A stretch of DNA of 64,000 nucleotides from positions 10,168,001 through 10,232,000 of the forward strand of contig JAKZAN010000004.1 of the NCBI GenBank assembly GCA_023053545.1, in the 5' to 3' direction. The notes under the pieces are model-generated. The model had not been told where the DNA came from and did no database searches. It saw only the letters and a list, made by a program, of their open reading frames with translations. Made by a program: the position numbers and the translations under genes. Below, in pieces: positions 50,523 to 60,628 of the stretch (the first letter of the stretch is position 1; each line of letters opens with the position of its first letter). This DNA comes from Lepidurus packardi (Eukaryota; Arthropoda; Branchiopoda; Notostraca; Triopsidae).

Positions 50523-52827
50523 TTAAACTCGTTCGTGGAACGTGTAGCGCAGGGGTTGATCAGGAACGTTTACTACACGTGTGATACAGTCTACAGGGCC
50601 GTACTTCCATTCCACGCGGAATTGACGGATCATCTGTAAGTAAATAAATTTAATATAAGCATAAATTTAAGTTATTCGGGCGTATTTTCAGTACAGAACA
50701 GTGCAGAAGAGTACTTTTCAGTACAGAAAAGTAATTCCAGTACTTCCTTTCAGTACAGAAAAGTACTTTTCAGTAAAGAACAAAGTTAGTATTTTATTTT
50801 ATTTTACTTTAGCGGTCAATGTCCACATTTCTTGTTCAGCAAAGCGTCGACCAATGCAAGCTCGCACGCCGAAGCCAAACGGTAAGGATGCATATGGATT
50901 AGCTTTACACTCGAGTGCATGGCCTTTGATCCAGCGCTCCGGTATGAATTGATGTGGATCTCGGAAGTACTTTTCCATGCGAGATGTTACTTGGTGCTGG
51001 GAAACCATCAGAGTCTGTATTGACGAGTAAAGTCGCATGTGATTAGTGGAAGTGGTTTTCACGTTTCATTAAGTTCGCGTTGTACCCCTTTAGGAATCCT
51101 GTACCCTGAGCAGACGATATCCTTGGCAATAATGCGAGCGTTGGCGTTGGCAGCAGGCATTAGTCGCAGCGTTTCACGTATGCAGGCTTTGACATAACGC
51201 AGCTGAGCCAGCTTTTCGGACGTTAAAGGCGTGGTTTGGGTTGGTAGTACGCTTTGAACTTCTTCAAAGAGTAACTCCTGCTTTTCAGGATTGGTTGCCA
51301 GGAAGTAGAGCAGAAAAGACATCGTGTGGGAAGTCTAACGAGATTTGCCAAGAGTTTTAAGGTATGTTACAAGGTTTGTGTAGCTTACTGTATCAATCCC
51401 AGCCATGAGTAAGTCAATAATCATGACTGTAGCTTCTTTGGGTTCAAGGCCTCTTGTTAGGATCATTTCCAGCAAGCTGGCTTGCTCGTCAGAATCCGGA
51501 GAACGAGTTTCGGCATCCTTCAACGTTTTGTTGATGTATTTGACTGAAGTTCTGCCATTTAAAGGTATATTTTATTTATATATTATATTTTTTTTATATA
51601 ATATTTATATGTATATTTATATCTGCCATTTAAAGGTATAATTTAGTCTAGGTTCTCAAGTTAATTAACTTTTTTAAAGATATTTTTGGCTTTATTGTAG
51701 GTAAAACTTACTCGATGAAGAAATCTTGACCTTCCACCATATCTTCCCAAATTTGGTTACGTAGCCACTTGATTTTCCAGTAAGGCAGACCAAATTCTAA
51801 TGCACTGAAGGCAGAAAAAGAAGCGTTTGTGGCTTGGATCATCCTTTGCGGCTCAGGCGCTGGATTGGGCTTCAAGCAGCCCAAACGTGTATTAAGAGCC
51901 ACCAGTCCCACAGCTACACGGTAAAAATGGGTTAATGTGATTGGTCTAACTTAATTTAACGCAGTTTTTCGTACATTCTAGGGCCCATTTATATAGTTCG
52001 TTGATGAAGTCCTCTGGTACTTGGCGTTCGTCGTCGCGGGTGATACGTACCCTGTTGAAAAAGGATTTTATACCTGATTTAAGGTTAGGTTATTAGAAGG
52101 AAACCTGTCGAGCAGCTCTTGAGCTATGACATCCATGGCAGGCAGATAAGTTAGCACATTTTGGGGTTTTAGCATGGGTTGCTGCACTTTGGACCTTAGT
52201 TTCCACCAAGCTTCGCCATTACTGTTAAGTTTTGAATATGTGTTATGTTAAAAAGTAATAATTTGGTTTGAATTTTATATGGATCTATACACAGCTAGAA
52301 GCCCTGCAGCATCGAGTTCGTTTACTCGTTCCTCGCGGTACTGTTTAAGGGTTTCGAAGCCTGGCCGTTCAGGGAATTTGCCTTCAGCGCGGAACATCTT
52401 TTCCATGTCTTGGGGATCTGTGACGGAAACGATTGGAGGATTAAATGGGAAGATGTCTCTCCAAATGGGACCGAATCTTTCGTACTGGGCTCGGGCCATC
52501 TTGTCGAGATGTCTGGCATCGCATTTTGCTACAAGTTGGGGAAGGGATTAGGGACTGCTTTAGGCTTAGGCGTAGTCAAAGGTAAGGTTTACTGTAGTTT
52601 TTGAATCCAGGGAAAAGCTGCCACACAGTACCCAAAACTGGTAAGTTCACTGGTCCAGGAATGTTTTCGAAAGATCGGGCGTTGCGCAGTTCCTCTTCTT
52701 CCGAGTCTAAGGTAAGATTTGTGGATGTGGCTGTGGCTTTCGAACGTTTGCTGAAACATTGATAGCTTACAGACACAGAGGATGAGCGTGGCACGAGCCA
52801 AAGATTGTGTAGAATTCGTTTAGACAT
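50523..52827 (-). CDS. Mitochondrial-clan cytochrome P450
   Basis: Nine exons on the minus strand: 52827-52593, 52528-52291, 52221-52105, 52051-51975, 51913-51712, 51551-51389, 51334-51086, 51014-50808, 50633-50523. They total 1599 nt, 532 residues. The N-terminus MSKRILHNLWLVPRSSSVSV is Arg/Ser-rich, without a hydrophobic ER anchor, as in mitochondrial P450s. Visible motifs: the proline-rich IPGPVNLPVLGT, WALES-VGLVALNTRLG of the mitochondrial clan, I-helix AGIDTTSHT, K-helix ExxR in RETLRLMP, PERW, and the heme loop FGFGVRACIGRRFAEQE with its cysteine ligand. A mono-oxygenase fed by adrenodoxin is expected. It could be a CYP49/CYP301-like enzyme or an ecdysteroid-pathway member. The subfamily cannot be fixed by eye. 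Confidence 0.96.
50690..50785 (+). repeat. Short CAGTACAGAAAAGTA repeats in a P450 intron
   Basis: Repeated TTCAGTACAGAAAAGTA units of about 17-30 bp, in the 174-bp intron between the last two P450 exons. Confidence 0.7.
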
Positions 52828-54765
52828 TCTGTTCAAGCGTATTAGCTATTCTGTCTAGTTACAATAATTTAACTAGTAGGTAGTTTAATGCAGCGTCAGC
52901 AGAGGAACTGCGGAGATAAGGGACCTTCTTTTATCGTGCACTGCAGATTCTCATTTGTTTACACTGGGCTAGGAAATAGGAGGAGCTTTCCTTATAAGAA
53001 AGAGTTTTTGTCTTACCGCGCCTGTGTAGCACGTCGGTAAAGGAAAATTCGTTGAATGAGTTAACCTACTTCCTTGATTCTGGCAATGGAAAGCGCAATC
53101 TCCGGGCAAAGGACATGGGGCATTTTTTGAAAATAACCTGATCTTGACGCGTATTTTGTTCACGTTCTACAGGTAAACTAAAATCTGAAAATAAGATCGA
53201 TAAACATGTACAAAAATTATACTCTTGTAATTGTGTAGAGGATTGGGCCGTTCTGGGAATCTAAATCGCTGTGCTAATGCATTGGCTTTGTAGTACATTA
53301 CTTTGTACAGTAACGAAACTATCATTTCATGGACTTTGCAAATTGACCAATAACATTGCTTTTCCGTAGTTTTGACCAATCCTGTCATTAAAAGTCTACT
53401 CCTACGCTTAGGTAGGGTTCTCAACACTCCCAAGTCAACTAAAGGAGCAGGTCATTCACTTAAATGAGCAGGTAGAAAGAATTCCCCTACTTAAACGTAG
53501 TTGTAGACTGGAAATGACAGGATTGGTCGAAACGACGTAGAAGCAATATCATTTGTCAAAATGCAAAGTCCTTTTGTAGCGGTCAATAGTTCCGTTACTG
53601 TACTTCTGGGCTTACGGTAAATTAAGAAATTAGAATAAGATAAATGGTTCTGAAGTTGCTTTGGTTGAATATAATTTGTAAATCAAGAAAATAGTTCACT
53701 TTTGTATTCAAGTACTCATATACTAAGACTTGTTGTTGTAAAGGAATATAGTATACTTTTCACAAGGGTGCGCATATGTACTTTACACACTAGTACATAT
53801 ACATATTATACTTATACTTTTATGTACACTGTCTTATATGTGTATCGCGTGCAGCATTAATAGGATCCCCCTAGTAAATGGATGGACCCGGTAAATTTTT
53901 TTTTAAATTCTATTGGTCCCTTAAAAGATGATGGACCTTCTGTTCGTCCTTCTGTTGGGGTCCGGCGTCCTTATGTCGGGCCCGGAGTCTTTGCATCGGG
54001 TACACGGAACCCTTTTGTTTAGTCATCCTCGTGTCTACTCCCCGTCGAAGCTTATTTCAGGCGCAGTGAGAAGCACGCCAATTTCAAATTGACAAATTGC
54101 TTAACTTCTTGAGCAATTTTACCAATCGCTTGAGTTACGGAAACAATGCACGGAATTTGGAATGCTTTAAACTTGAACGTGCTCTCAAACGAGACTAACA
54201 TCCCTATGTCTCTTTATGGGGTATTTACTTGTTTACCATCGGTACTTAAAACATCCAACAGGTGCGTTGATTATCTCGAAGAGCATACGTGAGTTAGCTT
54301 ATGGCTTCCCAGCAGGGTTTGCCGTCGGTCACGTTATAAGTTCTATTAAATCTAGTCACGTAAGTACAACGTTACGGCCCCATGTTAACCTGTCACAGCC
54401 AAGACGAGGGCCTCTCACTACAGTTTCTGAAATATACTTGCTAAGGCTTTCTTTCTGCGTTACCCAAAATCTGTATTACTGCCAATTCCGTGAAAAAAGC
54501 AGGCTTCTACGTGCAAGTTTACAAGTTGCTTTACCCATCCCTCAAAGTTTGTTAAACCGTACTACGTCACTGACCAACGTGTTGAAAAATACAAGGCATA
54601 AGAATACTACGCTTGTTAAGATGTTCGAAACCTCGCTCGCTCGCGACGTAAGTATCTTGCCAGTTTTTGCAACGCAGTAAATGCGGCCAGCTATGCAGTT
54701 TCTTGAAGAACATTCCACAAGCCAAAGCCGAGCTGCTATAAGAGTTAATCCCTAAAACCAGCACT
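52828..54765. other. Intergenic region between P450 and the IL-17R-like gene
   Basis: Contains the complete MITE at 53308-53600. An ORF of 154 codons from the ATG at 54216 lacks motifs and overlaps the start of the segmental duplication, so it is not annotated as a gene. The P450 promoter must lie at its left end. Confidence 0.5.
53308..53600. mobile_element. Complete 293-bp MITE with TA target duplication
   Basis: Flanked by TA on both sides (53306-53307, 53601-53602). It starts CAGTAACGAAACTAT and ends ATAGTTCCGTTACTG. The arms are about 115 bp and nearly reverse-complementary, sharing CAATCCTGTCATT, AGTCTAC and GGACTTTGCA. TA duplication and a CAGT terminus point to a Tc1/mariner-pogo source. 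A partial relative lies at 9815 in the CadN intron. Confidence 0.85.
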
Positions 54766-55385
54766 ATGAATCGTGTATTCAGTTGTGACAAAGTTTTCGT
54801 TACCTTGTTGATCTGGTTCTCCATTGCACATCGCCAATGCCGTGGTTGTTTCCGGAGCTCAGCATTAGACTGGATAGCCAGTTACGATCCCAACCAACAC
54901 GTTCTTCAAATCAAAGTACCCGAATTGCTTCCCAGCTGTAACATCACAGGATACGAGGTCAATCTGCTGACCAACAGCACAATAGTGGACGCTCAAACCA
55001 ACGCAACTTTGCCTTGTATTGAAGGCGAAGATTACTTCATGCAGCATTCCCAGCCGAAACGCCTACAACGAGCTGAGTGGATGGATGTGAGTACTGAAAC
55101 CCCATTTTTTTTTTCTTTTTATGTAACTTAGTCGAAATTTTCGGTTTCGCAATTCTTACGTGAGTCTATTTTTACCCAACATGACACAGACGGAGTTTAT
55201 TGAATTTCATCATGTATACAGCGGGCTCTACTGCATACAAGTTACGCCGTGGATTCACTACGACTCAGGGCCCATACTGAAATCCAGTCCTAAATTTCTA
55301 CAAAGCCCTCATCTTGCTCCAGATGTGGGTCATTGGAATACAACCTTTTCAATCGAGCCCCTCCCACATAAGTATACTAATAAAC
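54585..55385 (+). repeat. Segmental duplication, copy A (left part)
   Basis: Matches 62520-63302, beginning AATACTACGCTTGTTAAGAT against AATACTACGGTGGTTAAGAT. It covers the 5' flank, exon 1 and exon 2 of the IL-17R-like gene and the first bases of intron 2. Confidence 0.85.
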
Positions 55386-56812
55386 GCCACGAATCATACC
55401 TTAAATTATCGATAGTTGAACCCTACTTATCAGACGAGCAATACAAGTGCGCTTTACGCCAGCTCCGCCTGACTTTGAATTCCACAAGTACGAAGTTACG
55501 CTTCTCTTTGGCGTCTCCAACTGCGAGGAAACGACTCAGGGGTGGCCTGTGTTTGGAGAAGTTGATGAGGTAAAAGCTTCCTCGACTAAATAATGTTATC
55601 TTATGTAAATACGCGTTATGTACAACTCTAGCCCCTAAGTGAGTGCATTTTCACGGACCTGAAGCCGGGGATGTATTGCGTTCTAGTAGGCTTATTTCCA
55701 TACTTGATTTGTCATCTCTTTCTCAACCTTAGCAGCTTATTTTCTGACAGGTAAGACCACTCGACGACCGTTGCATTCCAGGCACGGTGTGGCGAATACA
55801 CGATGCCTGTACGGTCCACAGCAACCTTGTAATTCTGCATGGTAAACATCGCTCTGTAATAATAGAGCTTCCTTTCTAAATAAGGAATTCTTAGAACCCT
55901 CAGCGCGACCAAAACTGACTGTTCAAGTCCCTGCAGATATTAACCTTCCTGCGCTTTGCGGAGGCGCAGTTATCTTCTTACTAATCGTCTTCCTTTTGAC
56001 TTCTTCATGGGTATGGAAACGCGGAAGACCCGGACAGAATTCCATCCATCTAAGAAGTAAAATAAAATAATAATCAATACGTGACACAGTACTCATACAT
56101 AAGATATCAATCTAATGGAAAGTTTATATATAACAACGAAGTAGAGCGACATGCTGAAGCTTCTGACATCGAAATCCGAATTGGTCAATCGCAGAATCCT
56201 AATAACGTCGATCCAATCTCAAGCACTATTTCCGTCCGTACATACTATAGTAGTTCCGTTCTTTTGCTTTACACTAGAGACAATCCTGATTATTGTGAAG
56301 CGGCGGAGAAACTACGCATGATTCTTCAGTCTAACTATTTCCAGGTAATTCTAGTTAAATCTGTATAGAACGACTTTATAATTAACTTTCTTTAGGTTTA
56401 CGACTATTATGATGAAGAGCAATTCGACGCCATTGCAGTGAACCCTCTAGCTTGGCTAACCAATTTAATTCGGAATTCACAGACCCACGTAGTTCTTATC
56501 TGCTCACCCAAGTCGTTACGGGAGTACAACAGCTTGCTTCATCTTGACACAAGAGATTCAATCGTCGCAGATGAGGATGACGAATCGACAGCTTTCCCAT
56601 TGGATGATCATCCATATGACAGTCTTTTCACGATTGGTCTCCAGACCATTATGGAGTTAATTGGCGCTTCTCCGTCACTTTACAAATCCGTGTTTGTAAT
56701 AAAGTTCGCCAAACTAGATCCTCCAGCGGGTGCATTCGATTGCATCACTCCTTTCCGTTGTTATATCTTACCACAACACCTACAAACATTAACAAACCAT
56801 TTACGATTGTAG
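54766..56812 (+). CDS. IL-17 receptor-like protein with SEFIR domain
   Basis: Eight exons (54766-55086, 55190-55371, 55434-55569, 55632-55685, 55751-55841, 55895-56010, 56090-56344, 56396-56812) join to 1572 nt, 523 residues. Single-pass receptor: a hydrophobic N-terminal segment (VFVTLLIWFSIAH), a Cys-containing ectodomain with FNIII-like text (RFTPAPPDFEFHKYEVTLLF; GLYCIQVTP; GMYCVLVRPLDDRC), a membrane span (AVIFLLIVFLLTSSW), then a SEFIR domain: SVLLLYTRDNPDYCEAAEKL, VYDYYDEEQFDAI, WLTNLI, THVVLICSPKS. SEFIR domains recruit CIKS/Act1-type adaptors. Introns are mostly 60-105 bp. The exon 5 end and the exon 6 donor (TGG/GTATGG) are the least certain boundaries. Reading through the latter gives a basic juxtamembrane tail and a stop at about 56068. 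Confidence 0.85.
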
Positions 56813-57352
56813 CAGATATAAGCAATTATTTGCTAAGCAAAATTACAAAAATGGTTCTCCCTTTCTAATCAAGTAATCTGGGTTAACCGGTTTTGAAAAC
56901 AAGAGCAAAAAGCAGTAATACAGATATGTCCAACTATAGCACGGGTGTCATTGCAACCGGTAATCTCAAAACGAAAACTTAAAAGAGTAGTCATGCCATA
57001 TTCCGTAGTCATGCCGTAGTCATGCCTTCTTTGTGGTTTCGTGGTATTGGAAGTAATGACTAATGATAATTTGGTGATGCCTTGTATATAAGAGACTTTT
57101 AATACAAATAACTTAAACCAAACAATTGCCTTGTAATTTATTTTGAACGATTTTGACTCGTAAACAAAAAGTACGTAGGGATTTTTTTTTATCTAATAAT
57201 GCAAACATCTAGAGAATTACAAGTCGTTTAGGCGAACCATCGTATTTTTATAAATTGAACAATTTTTCACGATGCTACTCAAGCACACCATATAGCAGCT
57301 TTATTCATATCTTGTATTTATAGGAGTTTCAACAGACTTCTATCAAGGACTT

Positions 57353-57415
57353 ATGACCGAGTGGTTAAGACGCAAGACTGGCGAACCAGAGGTCCTCGGT
57401 TCGAAACCCGGTCGA
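57353..57415 (+). repeat. tRNA-like head, probably a SINE or tRNA pseudogene
   Basis: An A-box-like TGACCGAGTGG (57353-57363) and a perfect B-box GTTCGAAAC (57399-57407) are spaced as in a tRNA with Ser/Leu-like D-arm text (GAGTGGTTAAGACG). The expected acceptor stem does not pair: the 5' side is GGACTTA where the 3' side TCGAGAC would need GTCTCGA. The T stem has a mismatch. A SINE head or decayed tRNA is therefore more likely than a working tRNA. Confidence 0.5.
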
Positions 57416-57950
57416 GACATTTTATTTCGTCGGAAAAACGAAATATTCAATGGCTCTCTTTCTCTGTACCTCATGCCTTCGCTGCAAGGTTCCTATACCT
57501 ATATTCGAAATTGTGAAGCTTCTTCTACATCACGAGCTCGAATATCGGGAATATGAAACCGAGCAGGGGAGTTGGGAACAGGGACAAGGGGCGAGGCTCT
57601 CAATTTTTGACGATTTTTCAAGGGGACCCCCTTGATCGTGCAGGGATCCTTATGGAAAAAAGCCCAGAAAACGCTTTCCCAGCTCGAAAAGGAGCCACGC
57701 CCACTTTTTGCCAAATCCACCAATAGGATTTGTCATTTTTACCGAGGTCACGCCCCTTTTAGCGATTTTTTGGGAGAAATTAAAAAAAGATTCCCAAAAA
57801 ATATCCACAAAATTCCCAAAAATATCCACAAAATTCCCAAAAATGTCGTTTTTAATTAAAAAAATTAGAATCGTACAACAAAATGACATTTTTGGAACTA
57901 TATTTGCGGGAAATTTTTGGGTACATAAAAAAGGCAAATAAGGCATTCCA

Positions 57951-57951
<1 letters not shown>

Positions 57952-57995
<44 letters not shown>
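57952..57995 (+). repeat. 44-nt G homopolymer
   Basis: Uninterrupted G run, ending in GAGACATGACATTTG. Such a run can form G-quadruplex structures and is difficult to sequence, so its true length is uncertain. Confidence 0.85.
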
Positions 57996-57996
<1 letters not shown>

Positions 57997-58322
57997 GACA
58001 TGACATTTGAATAATTTTGGAATCCATTTATTGGAGCTAAAAAGTCACACATGAAATAGATTTGGGAAACGGAGCGCCAGAGCAATGTTTAGGAGGAACA
58101 CGTTGTACAATAAAAGCAAAAAATTGTGAAAACCACCTTCACAGTTCCACTCAATTCTTAAAAACTTTACAATAATACACACAGTCGAACCCGAAAGCTG
58201 CTTTGTCCAACATCGGGTTCCTTCCAATGTGTCAATTTTGCCTTGGTGCACTGTACAACAGCCGCAGTTGGAAGGGATAATAATTGATGATTCACAGACA
58301 GAAGATCCATTGGTACGTGAAA

Positions 58323-58954
58323 TCAGCAAGGAATCTTGTAGGTCGTTTCACCGTGCTCCTCTTCCTGTATACCCAAACCAGAAAGCCGTTAAACAACACT
58401 TACGGTAAACACATTAGGTCTGAAATTTATATAAACACATGGCTGATTATATATTACCAAAGGGTTCGGTGTAGCTACGGACTTGGCCCTTCTAAGGTCT
58501 TCCAGCGTTAAAAGTGCACAATCCACGAACTTAATCTTGATCCCCGTTCAATCTTGGTAGTAGCCACAATTAGGACAATTCCATATAAGAACGAAAGTCA
58601 TTTTACCCTCTCAGCAGCTAATGCGATGTCGAGGTGAAGAAGTTTCTGTTCATTAGCTAACCAGAGATTCAAACATTCCTAAACCGTATTAATAATTACG
58701 TCATACAGACGATGAACCGCGGCGTATCTATTCTATTAAACAATTAAATATGTTTTAAACAATCTTTCCTCAATCCCATACCCAACTGTGCCACGTGGCA
58801 CGTTCCATGATTTCACTGAGCTTCATTTGTATAAGAGGATGGCTCTCCTAAAATAATAAAATTTGCGAACTGGATCAGGCCAAAGATAACACAGAACAAC
58901 CCCAGCGGCATCTTGTTTGGACTCGTACAGCCTACAATTGACAAACTCGTATGT
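58323..58954 (-). CDS. Unrecognised small minus-strand gene, 3' exons
   Basis: Five small blocks read in one frame on the minus strand, each bounded by AG and GT and each a whole number of codons: 58954-58901 (TYEFVNCRLYESKQDAAG), 58847-58782 (ESHPLIQMKLSEIMERATWH then SW), 58678-58607 (ECLNLWLANEQKLLHLDIAL then AAER), 58535-58458 (IKFVDCALLTLEDLRRAKSV then ATPNPL), 58364-58323 (EEEHGETTYKIPC, stop). The four introns are 53, 103, 71 and 93 bp, matching other genes here. The product looks helical, with no signal peptide visible in these exons. The first exon(s) were not found. Translation could start at the ATG in the second block. The GTTGTT donor of the first block is weak. The first block is also kept open in the duplicate near 63330-63390. 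The family is not recognised. Confidence 0.5.
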
Positions 58955-60420
58955 CTTAAGCGTAATAAAATATTCCAAACTTCTACACGCGCAATAACGT
59001 TTGAAACGAAACACCGCACTGAAAACACGCCCAAACTCCAAAAACGAAGCTAAATTAATGCTTAGGAATCACAGGAATGTTTTCGTAACTATAAGTAGAG
59101 TAAGTTATCAAAATTTCCTTAAAAATCAACAAATATCACAAAAGTAAACCGTACCAACGTAATTCGGTAACATATGCAGCTCGTTCGGCTCCGCGAGCGC
59201 GACTGAGGCCAGGCGAGGCTGCGAGGCCCAGCTCGGTGGAGCGCCTCTCGCGGAGATTCCCGTAGCGCGCTTTGTTCGAAACCAACGGAACTCTCAGATA
59301 GAACCCCTTGATATAATAGAATTGTACCACACATACAAAGATATAGTATACATAACAATAGAACTTATAATCCATGTTCAATTCCCATGTTTTTATCGAA
59401 AAATGCTTTTCTCGACTCACAAGTACCAGTTTCGCTTGCTTCTGGAAAAATGGTAGCTCTTCGCTTTACATAATCCTAACCTGTAACAGAAAACATCAAC
59501 GAAAGCCCAAAATACAGGTACTAAATTTCAATACAACGTACAGTCATGAAAGCAATTACACTAACTTATTAATTACAAAAAAAATCCAAGTGTTTACAAT
59601 AAACGTAATATGCTTTTAAAAGTATTATATCTATGTTCCGAGATCTGGAGTTATATTTAATAGATATGACGTGCTTAATCTCAAACTGTACGTAGAAACT
59701 GCGACGTACTAATGTGTCTCTGACGTCAGAACGCCACGTTTCCTATTTTTGCAGAATTTATTTTTAATAAGCTTAATCCTTCCTTCGTGCAACGATGGAA
59801 AGAACAAGACACTTTAAAGTCTTATAGTAAATTTTTTTAGATCAAAATTACTTTAAATCATCAACTTGATAAGCATACGTTACGAACCATACTGATAAAA
59901 AGCTTTATATCAACCAGTTCAAGTTGGGATTGCCACAATCTACGCCCAGTAGAAATTGAGATGAATACACGCTGCAGTAGGAAGATAGAGGAAATAGGAA
60001 AAGGAAAAAAGTTTACCAAAACAAGTATAACTAACAACAATTTTTCTAATTTACTTTACTACAATGGCGTCAAATTGAAAACTAATACACACTGCACGTA
60101 ATGTACTCACGTTATTGCAATTAGATGATTTTTAAAACACTTGACCAGTTCAGTCACGAAACAGAAATTTGATCCGGTTCCCTTATTCCATTTAAACTCG
60201 TCAGTAAAGAAAACTGCAGAGGTAAAAAATTGTATAAATTGGTGTGCAATTTATCCAAGTTTCCTCCTACATAACAAGGCCAATTTTTTTCGAGCTTTAA
60301 AACAGTTGAGGCTAAAATTTAGTTCAGTGGGTTAACTCATCCACTTGAACATTTGTACACTAAAAAATAATTATTGTGCCAATTCCTATGTCTCAAAATT
60401 ATAAAAAAAAATTGCTTTAA
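58899..60420 (+). repeat. Segmental duplication, copy A (right part)
   Basis: Aligns discontinuously with 63303-64000: for example GGCATCTTGTTTGGACTCGT with GGGATCTTGTTTGGACTCGT, TGAAAACACGCCCAAACTCC in both, and the TTTCCTCCTACATAACAAGG and TTTTCTCCTACACAGCAAGG stretches. Copy A holds a GC-rich segment (about 59175-59290) that is missing from copy B. Confidence 0.75.
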
Positions 60421-60628
60421 AATGTTTTGTCCCACATAAAAATAATACTAATTAATAAATAAGATAAATACAGTCCTGCTTGAAAAAATATTACGTGTCC
60501 TCCTAACACGAACAGTTCCGAAAACTCACAAAATTCCACACGCAAACAGGTGTGCATGTATACCGTCCGATAAATACGGCTGCACACGCCGTATAGCCAA
60601 GCACTTACGAGCAAGAACTGGACAGACA
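58955..60628. other. Intergenic or 5' region between the two divergent genes
   Basis: Upstream of both the minus-strand 58323 gene and the plus-strand 60629 gene. It contains a GC-rich block at about 59175-59290 (CGCTCGCGGAGC-type text) in otherwise AT-rich DNA. Missing 5' exons of the minus-strand gene may lie here, but none could be identified. Confidence 0.4.

Larger units (their letters stand above)
56813..58322. other. Intergenic region with tRNA-like repeat and poly-G tract
   Basis: No protein gene recognised. It holds a tRNA-like sequence at 57353-57415, GAATATCCACAAAATTCCC-type short repeats near 57800-57845, and a 44-nt G run at 57952-57995. Confidence 0.5.

Noticed and set aside
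54216-54680. 154-codon plus-strand ORF before the IL-17R-like gene
   Set aside because: No motif, signal peptide or splice context is visible, and its 3' part falls in the duplicated block, where the reading frame is not preserved in copy B.
57353-57415. Functional tRNA-Ser or tRNA-Leu
   Set aside because: The acceptor stem does not pair and the T stem has a mismatch, so I kept it only as a tRNA-like repeat.
58857-58911. Signal-peptide-like frame MPLGLFCVIFGLIQFANF on the minus strand as exon 1 of the 58323 gene
   Set aside because: Its only usable donor leaves the wrong phase for the next block, and the ATG is ATC in the duplicated copy. The sequence is better explained as the 53-bp intron 58848-58900.
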